64,000 nucleotides of DNA, from NCBI GenBank assembly GCA_022829145.1, contig CM040745.1, positions 28,929,906 to 28,993,905 on the forward strand, in the 5' to 3' direction. The position numbers and the translations under genes are program-made. Below the pieces are notes generated by a model that made no database searches, had not been told where the DNA came from, and worked only from the letters and a program-made list of their open reading frames with translations. This DNA comes from Albula goreensis. Taxonomy: Eukaryota > Chordata > Actinopteri > Albuliformes > Albulidae. Shown in pieces: positions 1-10,552 of the stretch. Position 1 is the first letter of the stretch. Every line of letters begins with the position of its first letter.

Positions 1-563
1 TAAATTGCAAATGTAAGTCTGGTTGATGTTGTTACACATTTTTGGACTTTATGCTGCGATTGATAGCATAATTATTTTATGTGAACATGAAATTAATCAA
101 ATGCTGATGTTCAACAAAATATACCTATACATACATCAGAATGTGAAAGAGATGTTCACGTGTAAGAGTGAAGAGTCTTGTAACCGTGTTGTCAAAATGG
201 GAACGTGACCATTATATTGCTGCCAAGAGGTAAAACTGACATGAAAAATATTACATGCACATTATCAGGTTATTTTAATGAACAATTTTCTTCCATATTA
301 ATGACAATAAAGAAAATACTGGTGATAAAGCATTATATGAACAACTCACAGTTGAATTTCATCATAAAGCTAAAGATTTCATTCAACCATACTAAGAAGC
401 AGATAATATAATCAGTGTTTTGTAATCCAGACGTTATGAAATTCTCCAGACATTTTCATGATCAACCCTCATAACCTCCCCCCATATGCCTCTGGCTGCT
501 CCCTGGCCTTATGAGGAGTCATGGAGATTCTGACCAGTTTCCCTCACACATGCATGCCTGCAG

Positions 564-564
<1 letters not shown>
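1..564. other. AT-rich non-coding stretch
   Basis: No gene or recognisable repeat is seen. The two small open frames here are AT-rich with random-looking codon choice. The stretch ends at a long CA microsatellite. Confidence 0.5.

Positions 565-648
<84 letters not shown>
565..648. repeat. (CA)42 microsatellite
   Basis: Uninterrupted CA dinucleotides, 84 bp, followed by two copies of a gagtcagacaca unit. The purity and length suggest it is polymorphic. The open frame that reads through it as threonine-histidine is a product of the repeat and not a gene. Confidence 0.98.
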
Positions 649-652
<4 letters not shown>

Positions 653-954
653 CAGACACAGAGTCAGACACAGGTATGCATACATGAGGTTACTGGGCTG
701 ACACAGGACGGGAGAGTGAGGAGGCGGTAATTAAAGGAGGCGCTGCCTGCCTTCCCCGGCCCCCTGTCTGTCATAGTGCTCGTTATCCCCCACACTTGTT
801 ATCCCTGGACTCCTCTCTGCCTTGTTATCTTCAGAGAGGGAGAGCAAAACTGCTGTTCGTCACAATGACTGGGCTGTAACCGACATCCCTTCAGCAGCTG
901 TCCGTTCCGCCTTACCTGTGAGAGCTGGGGGAGATCCTGTTAGAGAGTGTCAAA

Positions 955-1170
955 GTGTCTCAGGGAAGGACAGCTCTGGCCACTGGCTCAGTGAAGGACA
1001 AAGTGTGGAGACAGCCACAGTGTCCCGGCGAAGGACAGGGCTGGCCTACGTGACTCAGTGATGAGCAGAGCCTGCCGGGGTATCTTAGTTAAGGACACGG
1101 CCTGTCGCACTTCCTCAGTGAAGAGCACAGCCTGCTGGGATGTTGCAGTGAAGGACGGAGTTCTGCCACC
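955..1170. repeat. Degenerate 30-bp minisatellite, about 7 units
   Basis: A core like cagtgaaggacagcctg recurs at 961, 989, 1026, 1056, 1086, 1116 and 1146. The last five are spaced exactly 30 bp apart and the first gaps are 28 and 37 bp. It is GC-rich against its surroundings. Because the period is a multiple of three, one repeating decapeptide frame stays open through several units on each strand, which produces open frames of about 60-80 codons. I see no start context, splice sites or known protein repeat, so a non-coding minisatellite is the simpler call, although an expressed repeat cannot be excluded. Confidence 0.8.
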
Positions 1171-1199
1171 CCAAAGCTCATTGGTCCATGAGATGACCA

Positions 1200-3660
1200 C
1201 AGTAAGGAGAGCCTCTGATCTTTCAAATTTGCACTTATTTTAATTAATGAAGTTTTTGAACATTTCCTGTAGAAGACTTTTACATTGCTCTGTTGCTGTA
1301 TGCTCAGTCATACACACATTGCTTTGATTCCATATCATTTCAGAAGAGTGTTTTACTGTTTGCCACAGTGTTTATGCTCAGAGCTGTGCATGGATGGCTT
1401 GAGAAACAGGGAGAGATGGGTCTCCAGTTGTACAGTATGCCAGAAGAAACGGAGCCCTCCGCTTTCTTCGTTCCTCTGGTAGAGGCCTGCAGGGGCACGT
1501 TAATTACATTGCTTCTGGCCTGCTTTGAAAAAGCACCATAAAATGAAAATATTCCCTCATTAAGGTTTTCATTTGCATTTTTATGGATCGTTATACAGAT
1601 TGATACATTTAAGTTCCCTGTGTTCTGCCTCTTTCTCAATTATGCATCTGTTCAAAAATGTAAATGTAGAGTTCAATCACAAGTTTATCCTGAAAGTCCA
1701 GGTATCAGTAACTTTTAATGGTGTGTGTAATCGTGTCATTAGTCATTTATGATCCCTCCACAGCGTCATACATGGAACTATAATCTCTCGCTCATACCCT
1801 TGGCATTTAGCAAAAATAATAATTGCACATCTTCAACCTCAGAACTAATGTAAAGTTATACTTGCTAAGGTTCACATTGTGCTTTACAAGACTATGATCA
1901 AGGTTTACACTAATATTTTAAACTGGGGCAATTACCTGCTAAGAACTGGAAGCTATTTGACAAAGGAAAAGACAAATTCACACCTCCCACAGCCAAGAAA
2001 TGAATTATGTATATAAAAATATACAACACTCTACCTTTTCTGTGAACATGCTGACTAAGCTGTTTTGTTACTGATCCCAGGTCAGCGTGTAACTACAACA
2101 ACAAATTATTTTTACAAGGTAACTACCCTAAAACTAAATTTGGTGACAAATATGCCTATTATGTGTGAGAGTATATGTGAGTTTCTTAAGCAAGGTGAAA
2201 GATCTCACAGATTTTGAGAGTTGTTACCTAACCTGCAGGTGCATCAGCCACAGAAACCAAAACAGAATCAGCGTAATTTAATGTGTGAAGGCAAATGTAT
2301 GAAAAATGATGATATCATATGCCAAACGCAGAAAACGACATCAAGAAAGAGGAACTTCATTAATGCCAGCTATGCAAAACTATAAACATAATGGTTTTGA
2401 AATGTAAAATAGTTATTCCTTAAATGTTTAGTAAAGGAGTGGTGAATAGCTCTATGAATGCACTGATTTTTCATTTTTTTAATTATTGACTTTATTTAGT
2501 GAACACATTTTTATTTAAACAATGAACTGTTGCATAACAATTTTTGTATTTTTCCATGTTTTACTTTATTTTTATGCTGAATGTTTAATTACCATAAATA
2601 AACACTTTATGATTGTGAATAATTGAGAAATTGAATACAAAGGTAACTGTCAGAGCCTAACTGAGTGCACCTCAACCATTACACAATAAAAAAACACAGA
2701 AACAAAAACAGACATAACACTCGGAGACACTGTATAGAACATTTCATGGAACCACAGCACAGAGAAGACCAAACCAGAGACAGGAGTCTGGCAGAGAACT
2801 CTCGCCTTCATGCTCATTTCATAGCTTCATATCTATGAATGATATGTCTGAATAATAATAATCTCAATTATTGGGTGGAGGGGAGCTATGCCCTTGCCCC
2901 CACAGACATTTCTGACTTTTGTCCTGGATAATTCCCCCTTTTCTTCCCTGTCTTGTCTGTGGCCCATAGATGGTGGCTCCAGAACACATGCTGTCAGTCT
3001 GTTCATGATGTGAGACACAGACAGGAAGAAAGTACTCTTTTATGACTGACCTGCGATCAGGAGTCTCTGTCTTAATCCAACCATTCTGCCATTTTGAGCT
3101 GAAAGGCAGAACTGCTCCTAGATTGACACTTATAGGCACTTTCTTTCTGCAGCTCACGTCTCAGTCTATCAGATACGTAACAAGATGAAACAGCCTGATT
3201 GATTTATTAAACCAGTGACGTGCCCTTGAGAGACTCTATACATGGCCCTGGTACCCATCCATGCATCGTATCAGTGCCCCCGATGATGTATTGACGGAGG
3301 AACCACATTCTGACCTACACAGCCCTCATCAGGCCGGCCCCACGTGCCCAGGAGCTCCTCAGTAGCTTCTGATCATTGATGAGATGTTGGTTTCTGTATC
3401 CATGTCCTGAATCAAGGCAGCTCACGGTTTGTATTTGTTGTGACAGGATGTGATTTACTTTGGTGCAAGAATGTTATGGGAAAAGCCTGAGAATATTGAT
3501 CTCCCTTTTACAGGTTTTCAAGCAGCAATCAGCCCAATATACACCTGAAAGGCAAAAGTGGTTGCTTTCTATCAAACATAATTCATATTGGGATGCTGAG
3601 CAAAGCAACATTGCTGAGAGATTAGGTTAACGGTGGCTGTTATGTAGCAGCTCAGCTCAG

Positions 3661-3663
<3 letters not shown>
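1200..3663. other. Unique non-coding stretch
   Basis: AT-rich DNA with no gene, RNA or recognisable repeat that I can support. Open frames are short and lack coding-type third positions. Confidence 0.5.

Positions 3664-3723
<60 letters not shown>
3664..3723. repeat. (TG)30 microsatellite
   Basis: Perfect TG dinucleotides, 60 bp. The minus-strand open frames across it are repeat artefacts. Confidence 0.98.
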
Positions 3724-3725
<2 letters not shown>

Positions 3726-4702
3726 GGACAGTTAAGCTGTGTGGGGTCAGTAGTGTTAGGCCCTGGGCAGATTTTGTTAGCTGACCAAACAACAGCAGTT
3801 GGTACATCCTCTGTGGAATGACTTGTCTCACACATGCTCTGTACACTATCCCACTCATGGTGTGACCCACTGCTGTCATTAAATCAGAATAGACACACAG
3901 CCTCACAATAATGCCTGCGCCAATCTGTGCCATTTAAAATACACCAATTGAAAAGGTATGAATCTCTGAGTGTGGCACCACTGGCAGATCATGTGTGTCA
4001 TGTAGAAGACATCATTCGCATTATGTTCACAGTCAGGCTCTCAGAACCTAGCCCTTCATAATGATTCCTAAAGAAAATGACACTTCATGGGATCAATATA
4101 ACTGACATTCAGTAGCAAAGAAAAATTGAGCAAAAACACAAGAATCCACTGACAGGGTGGGCAGGGGGGTCACAGCTGAAATGTATAACCATCAATGCAG
4201 CACAGTACCATTGTAATTTCAGCCATCCCCCAGCAAAAATGCTCATTGTGGTCAACTGAAAAATAAAAAATATTTATTTATTGTTTATTTGTCAGGACAA
4301 ATCTATCTAGACACTGTTGCAGGTTAAAAACATGAAACAGCTGCACTGCATACAGGGTTTACAGCTAACGCTAATTTGCAACCCTTGTCCCCGATTCGGC
4401 ATAAAAAAAGTGATGACAACTTGTCGAAAGGCTGATAAGCATAGAGAAAAATAAATTAAGCAGTAAAAGATTGACACATTTCTGTCTCTACTATTGCATG
4501 TCAAACATAACAGGATTTTGCTGGTTACTCTTTCTGTACCTCCCCCCATAGATATGCTGAAATAAACAGGTCAGCTTTGTATGATGTCTTTAATATCTAA
4601 ATCTGATGTTTTTCCATGGTGAGGGATGCATCAATATATGACATTTGGGGTTATGTCACCTGTCAGTATTAGGTGTTATTTATATAGGTTGGATACAAAA
4701 AA

Positions 4703-4920
4703 CATTACATTGCAGTCATTTAGCTGATACTTTTACTCAAAGCAACTTACAGTTGAATAGGCTAACCAAGGGCCAATCCCTTCTGAGAGCAATGTGGGGT
4801 TAAGGGCCTTGCTCAAGGGACCAACAGCAATGGTGTTCTTGCTGTGGCTGGACTGGGACTTAAACTGCCAACCTGTGGGGTTCCAGTGATGTACCTTAGC
4901 CACTAGACTATAGGCTGCCC
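4703..4920 (-). mobile_element. tRNA-like SINE, full-length copy
   Basis: Read on the minus strand, the element starts gggcagcctatagtctagtg, with an A-box-like tagtctagtgg and, further in, a B-box-like agtttaagtcc. Together these form a tRNA-like pol III promoter. A conserved body follows (core ttgagcaaggcccttaaccc), then the conserved tail gtaagttgctttgagtaaaa and a short ATGTAATG-type end. The same family occurs at 56770-56956 on the opposite strand, and a tail fragment lies at 52357-52415. Family assignment rests on these boxes and on general familiarity with this repeat in fish. The Repbase name was not determined. Confidence 0.75.
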
Positions 4921-6013
4921 ACATAACAACAACACAACACTTTTCAATATCAGCTTTTTGTATCAGCATTGGTATATACCACATATATTTGTGATTAATT
5001 ACAGCTGTATTATATAATTGTCCGAAACAATATTTTACTTTATTTATTTTTTAATTTATTTTTATTTTACAGTATACAGATTTATGTTTCTGTTGTTATA
5101 CAGTTATACAAAATGTATTAGTACAATGTCACTAGTCACCAGAGAAAACAAAGACATAAGCTATAACACATAACTGTATGATCTGGTCTGTGATTTTTGG
5201 ACCATTCATTGAAATGTGCTGAAATGTTATATGGCCCTTCTGTGTGTCACATTGCTTCACTGCGTGTTGATCACGACAATACATGTGTAAGTGTTAGGAG
5301 TAACAAGAGCAAAAAGGCCAGGCAGGAAAAAGATGCAAGCCTATGGGAATGCTGTGATCCTAAAAAAACAGAATGGAATTGGACAAAATAGACCCAACTT
5401 TAAAGGAAAGATAATCAATAGGTTACCAGGTCTAAAACTGGAGGGCTGCCAGCTTACTTGAGTTTGGCCTCCTTGGGCAACGGACAAGAGTCTATGCCCT
5501 TTCACAAAAACAACACAAAAACAGAGAGAACATGATGGACATGAAAGGCAGGTGTACCTGTCCATCACCTTGTCTTGACTTCAGAGAGGCAGCTGTTAAA
5601 TCAGCCCACCTTGATTAGGGCTGCAGAGCAGGTAAACGGGAGGCAGCGATGAAGCAGGTGCTCTGGAGGAGTGTGGAGCTCTATATGGGGCTCAGGTGAC
5701 TCCCTCTGTCCAGGCCCTGACCCACATGCTGCTCCTGGGAGACATCTGGCTTCTGTTCCAGGTGCTAAAGTGGAGGGTGGGAAATGCTGTGGATGGAGTC
5801 CAGAGCACCTGCCCCAGCTCATTTACATCTGCCCGCCCCCAAGCAGTCTGGCCATCCAATTAAACTGCACAGGTCAGTCCTGATATCAGCACTGGATTTA
5901 GCAGGATTCTATGCAGTTAAACCATGATTGTAGATACAGGTTGTATTTTATTGAGTTGATTTCTAAAGCCCATTGACTTCCATGAAGATCTGCAGATTCA
6001 AGATAACTAGTAA
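4921..6013. other. Non-coding stretch with a GC-richer island at 5580-5880
   Basis: Mostly AT-rich DNA. Positions 5580-5880 are clearly GC-richer and open on both strands for about 70 codons, but codon use is not convincing and no splice frame was found. No repeat is recognised. Confidence 0.4.
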
Positions 6014-6149
6014 GGAATAAACCACGACTGGCAGTGCAGTTCTATGGAAATAAACCATGACAGTGTGGTGTGATACGACCCCAAGGTGAAGACACTACAG
6101 TTCTATGGTTTATTTCCATGGAACTGCACTGCCAGGAGTGGTTTATTCC
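6014..6149. repeat. Foldback repeat: 45-bp inverted arms, 46-bp spacer
   Basis: Arms 6014-6058 and 6105-6149 are reverse complements with three mismatches. The left arm begins ggaataaaccac and the right arm ends gtggtttattcc. The single strand would form a strong stem-loop. It directly abuts the block beginning cttataccatgg at 6151. This layout fits a MITE-like foldback element or the palindromic end of a larger non-autonomous DNA transposon. No target duplication was identified. Confidence 0.8.
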
Positions 6150-6151
6150 GC

Positions 6152-6868
6152 TTATACCATGGCTACTTACCAAAGAAAAATTCAGCACTTATATTAAATT
6201 AGGCTACTATTTTATTATTTTTAAACAAAATATATAATACAATATGTGCACATCCAATGAGTATAGTCCATTCATATAGCTAGCTTGACACATCTTAACT
6301 TTAAAATTTAATTATTTTAAAATGTACTATATTTGCCTACATTAAAAAAATACTATACGCTACACCTCTAGAGTTTCGCTACTGAAACTACAGTAACTTA
6401 CTCCACTAACTAGAAATTTCTGATATGGCCAGCTACACACTGTCCGCTTAGCTGGTGAAGTGGATAACGTTGCATTCGTGTCTGTCATCTTAAACCTATG
6501 TATGTGGAAACGGCGACAATAAGCTACATCATACTCATTCATTTAAATTAAATTGAATGTTTCTATTTATTGTAAAGTTTGACACTGAATATAATAGATC
6601 AAATGAGGTACGTGGGAGAAACTTGATGTTTGAAATTCCCGGCTCCAGCATTTCCTCTCTTTGACAGATTGATGCCGTTATGTTCGATTGTAAATGGACT
6701 CTTCTGTAAAGCTGAATGAGCCTGCGTATTCAGCTTTACAGAACAGGGATAAGGCCACTTTCAGTGGAGCTACTTCATAGCCATGCATTATTACCCTGCA
6801 TTTACTGGGAAACAATGCACACCCCTCCAGCCAATGAGAAACGAGTATTTTAACAAGCTGTGGTATAA
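6152..6868. mobile_element. Possible non-autonomous DNA transposon with ttatacca termini
   Basis: The left end ttataccatggct and the right end agctgtggtataa (6856-6868) are reverse complements at 11 of 13 positions. The right part (ctgggaaacaatgcacac, then ccagccaatgagaaacgagt) resembles the end of a dispersed fish element I have seen before, but I cannot name the superfamily. No transposase is visible. A perfect short hairpin lies inside at 6702-6743. The boundaries are tentative. Confidence 0.4.
6702..6743. repeat. Perfect 16-bp hairpin, 10-nt loop
   Basis: Arms ttctgtaaagctgaat (6702-6717) and attcagctttacagaa (6728-6743) are exact reverse complements separated by 10 nt. Flanks do not extend the stem, so it is too short for a canonical microRNA precursor. 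Confidence 0.85.
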
Positions 6869-6889
6869 AATAAAATAAAATAAAATAAA
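6865..6889. repeat. (TAAAA)5 short tandem repeat
   Basis: Five pentanucleotide units immediately after the tggtataa terminus at 6868. This may be an A-rich tail or simple expansion. Confidence 0.9.
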
Positions 6890-6916
6890 GGCCTCTACAT
6901 CTCTACCCTGCGCAAG

Positions 6917-7110
6917 GTAATGACTCACCCTTTACCATTCCTCTGAATGAGAGACCATTGTTCATTTGTAAGACTCACAAGGGCAATGTGGTCCAATACC
7001 AGTATGACCTGTTCTTTACCAAAGCCACCCTGAGTCTGGAGGAGCTGAACAGAATAAACATTGAACAAAGCAATGGAACTGATTTTGTGACGTTGTCTTC
7101 AGAATCTTTG
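6917..7110 (+). CDS. Unrecognised exon-like segment with coding-type codon use
   Basis: Between a possible acceptor (pyrimidine-rich run ending gcgcaag at 6916) and a possible donor (ctttg|gtaaat at 7110/7111) the frame starting at 6919 is open. It reads NDSPFTIPLNERPLFICKTH, then continues through GNVVQYQYDLFF and ATLSLEELNRI. The middle of the segment strongly prefers C or G at third positions (gtg gtc, gac ctg ttc, gcc acc ctg, ctg gag gag ctg aac) within AT-rich DNA, which is hard to get by chance. No family was recognised and no partner exon was established, so this could be a real exon, a decayed gene fragment or sequence carried by a mobile element. A second possible acceptor is at 6950. 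The donor is average (gtaaat). The 5' frame is closed at 6886, so any start codon must lie elsewhere. Confidence 0.35.
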
Positions 7111-10100
7111 GTAAATAAAAATATGTCAAACAAAAAAATATGTGCAAAGTCCAACTCTGCAGAAAGAAGTGCAGCTACGTGTATGTAATGAAACAAGAAT
7201 TATGTTCTTTTCTTTTTTACATGACACTGGGCATTGTGTTGAATGAATAAGTAGTGCTGAAAACAGATGTACAACCAGCAGCTATTTACAGTTACTTGCA
7301 GTCAGCATGAGCAAGAATGTACAGTTGTTCTTTGTCTGAGAGCATCTTGTATATTTAGCTTAGAACCTTACATAGTAACAATAACTGTCTCTCATGAAAT
7401 ATTTCCTTTGAAATGAAAATGGCTGCTAAGTAATTGTCGACTGTTTCTTTCACTTTGGGTTGATTCCTGCTGGGTCAATTGCATGGGACATAGTGATACA
7501 GGAACCTCAAATTTAAACACATCTGAACCCTGTTGGACTGGATATGTTTATGCAGAAAGGCTTCACTGCCTTTCAATGTTTTTAATAGAAAATGATATGT
7601 CTCACCACACACAGTGTAAGATCCAGACATTTAGGCAATCAGAGCCAGCTCCAGACCGTAACTGGGAAATGTATACAGTAAAATCACTATGCTTGATCCC
7701 ACCAATATTGACTTCAGAATGCAACAAACATGGGAGGAAGACAAATCATTTTAGACAAATTGAAAGGTCAGTGTTCTCAGTGGTCAGAGATTCTCAAACA
7801 GCAAGTATATTCCACTTAAAATGCCAATGTTCATACCGCAGGAAAGTCTGTTACAGCAGGCTCCTGAATATTGCATCATGCTGCCGTAGACTTAACTTAT
7901 TGCAGGTGAGACAATCATAAACCTTTTTTTCATTAATAAAATCAGATGTGCAGTATTAACTCTATTTTAAAATTTATACAACACAATATGGGATATGTAT
8001 TAAAATGGAAATACCAATATAGTAAGCATTGAATTACCAGAACATTGCTACTCTTTTAGTACTTATTAAAACTCAGAGTCTCTCAGATCCTTTTCTCTAA
8101 TAAATCAGATCCATTACCTCAGAGTCAACATTGCAGAGACACTATATTAACACTATGCGAGTTTAATTAACATTATAATAACATTAAAGTGCTGGGAACT
8201 TTCTTGAACCTTCCCAAAGGCAAAATGGCTTTTCCGGTTAATTGTGAGGAGAGTTTAAAATGACAGTATAGGAAAGAAGGGAGGAGACAGAGCTTGACTA
8301 CAACATGATAGGGTCATATTTGGTTAATTGCTTAAAACCATCTAGCAAGAGCCCAGGCACTTTCAATGAGCACAGTTTAACACTGCCTTTACAGAATAGA
8401 TAACAAAATAGCAAGAAGCTAATTAAATGTAAAATATGTTATGTTTGTGCTGCCTGGAGGCTTTGGAGATTTGAAATGCTGTTGTCTGTAAGCTATAAAC
8501 TATAGAACTATAGAGCATGCCAGGAATGGCTCCTCCTTTTTGTCATAACATTATGTGTAATCAGAAGCTATGGTGGAAAGGAACAGGGCCACATTCTGGC
8601 ACCTTTGTTTGGCTAAATAATGACTTTATCCTTGAATTTGACAGCCCGTTTCAAACACAAAGCCAATTGTTAACCCAGCTGCAACTTGTGCTCTCCACTG
8701 GCAATGGACCAAATTTGTTTCCCTGAAGATGTGGGGCTGACTTGGGAAGCTGGGGAATTTACTGTGCATGCATTTTTCCTCATTAATTCCTTTCAGCTGT
8801 TATGGGCAGTGAACAGGCAAGTTAGCTGATTCACACATGTTAATATCAAATTAGAGCCTACATGTTTAGTGTTAAAAAGTCACTCTAAGGTAAATAAATA
8901 TGCAACAATTTTCACACTTAAATACACCTTCAGTCCTTGCCATTAACCAAAACTGTTCTTTGACAGAGACAGAGAGTTCTCATTTTGCAGGCTAATGTTC
9001 ACTAGCTCTGGCATGTAAATCTTATAGCAGGCTAGCTAACTTGGCGGAATCTTATTGATGCTAATTCAGGTGAGCGATCCACCCTGACATTGGTTCATGA
9101 ACCAGCATACTTGTTAAATCGGCAGTTTCAGAATCAGATAACAACATAGTCTCAGTGAACAATAATGACAGCTTGCTAGCTAGTTACTTGCTTTCTTAGA
9201 CTGCATGTCATAGACAGTTGTTTACTTATTTCTTAAAAATTATTCCTCCAGGTCAAGTTCATTTCATAGAAGACATGATTAAAGCATTATTTACATCTTT
9301 TTTCTTTTTTTATATGTTTACAAAAATTGCTGTTTAACTTTATACCATTGTATTTTAATCTGACTGTGTGGACATGGAAGACAGAGACTGATTAAGGAAA
9401 GGAAAAAGGATGGATAACTGTTAAATAAACAAGAGAAAACTGTGAAATGAAAGCAAAACCCAAAATCCTTGATATAGATAACAAAATTAAATAAATTATT
9501 TTCTAGTGCTGTTTCATTCATTGCAAAATATAAATTGTATCTCAAAGAAGATTTCTGAAAATTTTAGTGTGTCGGAATGTTTAATTTCTGTTTTAATTCA
9601 TGAATAAAAGATGTTTAAAAATTATCTGAGTTTTGTACTGAAAAGATGGCAGAGTGCTATTTCATTCCCTTTTCTTGTTGTATCCCACCCATTTAATCCC
9701 CAGGGCAAAACGTTCAATCAATTCATACATTTTGTCAGCTCTATTTTAAATGCTGAAATGTCTTTCCAAATTTCTGTCTTAATGGTTTAACACCTAAATT
9801 TATCTCTTAGAACACACATTTGAAGTTTTGATTCAACTTCATTCCTTGTGTCATCTTACAGAAGACAAGAGGAACTGCCGGTGTTTTGCATCATGGAGCA
9901 CATAATTCATTTATTCCCTGTAAGGCTTCTGTACGGTGAGGCTTCTATAGTGGTGGAAAATCACTATTATTAATTGGGGACAATGTCAAGCTGATATTGT
10001 GAAAATGTTAAATATTACCTCCGTGTTGCTGTGGGCCAGAGAGTTGGAACGCGTGGAGATGCCGGCTGTCCCATCCTGTCTCACTGGCCCCATGCAGCTG

Positions 10101-10470
10101 CCAGGATGTCATTTACTCTAAATTTCTCTCAATGACAACTGACCCATCTTGACATCTCTGCAAGACGTGTTACCTCCCGCAGAACAGCCATCAATACATT
10201 TCTATCCAGCAGCTCCAAATTGTTATAATGTGTCGACACGTGAGATGTCACTTCTCTTAATTAAATCGAGCTAATTTTTATTGACTTAATCGTTTGAGAC
10301 AAGCCATTTTCTGGGCCTTAGACTAGGAATGTGACTGTGTAAATGAGAGCAGGACCAGTAATGAATGTGGTTTTTAATCAAAGTGGAAGTGGCTTTCCAG
10401 CTGAATAATGGTGGAATCGGTGGACAGCTCCAATGAGAGAGGCTGTACAAAGACCTCAGAGACACTGCAA
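7111..10470. other. Unique AT-rich stretch, no gene supported
   Basis: No repeat family recognised. The 145-codon open frame at 7483-7920 ends at a donor-like gcag|gtgaga, but its codon use looks random. Positions 10240-10330 are dense in TAAT and ATTA cores and repeat-free, as is typical of regulatory DNA (inference only). Confidence 0.45.
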
Positions 10471-10552
10471 GGCAAAGTAGAAGTAAAACTCTCTCTTAAG
10501 GCAAAGTAGAAGTAAAACTCTCTCTTAAGGCAAAGTAGAAGTAAAACTCTCT
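10471..10552. repeat. 29-bp minisatellite, 2.8 near-identical units
   Basis: Units start at 10471, 10500 and 10529, each beginning ggcaaagtagaagtaaaact. The copies are identical over their shared length and the third stops after 24 bp. Identity implies recent duplication. Confidence 0.95.

Noticed and set aside
7483-7920. 145-codon plus-strand open frame ending near a gcag|gtgaga donor.
   Set aside because: Codon use looks random and there is no convincing acceptor. The donor-like site alone is common by chance.
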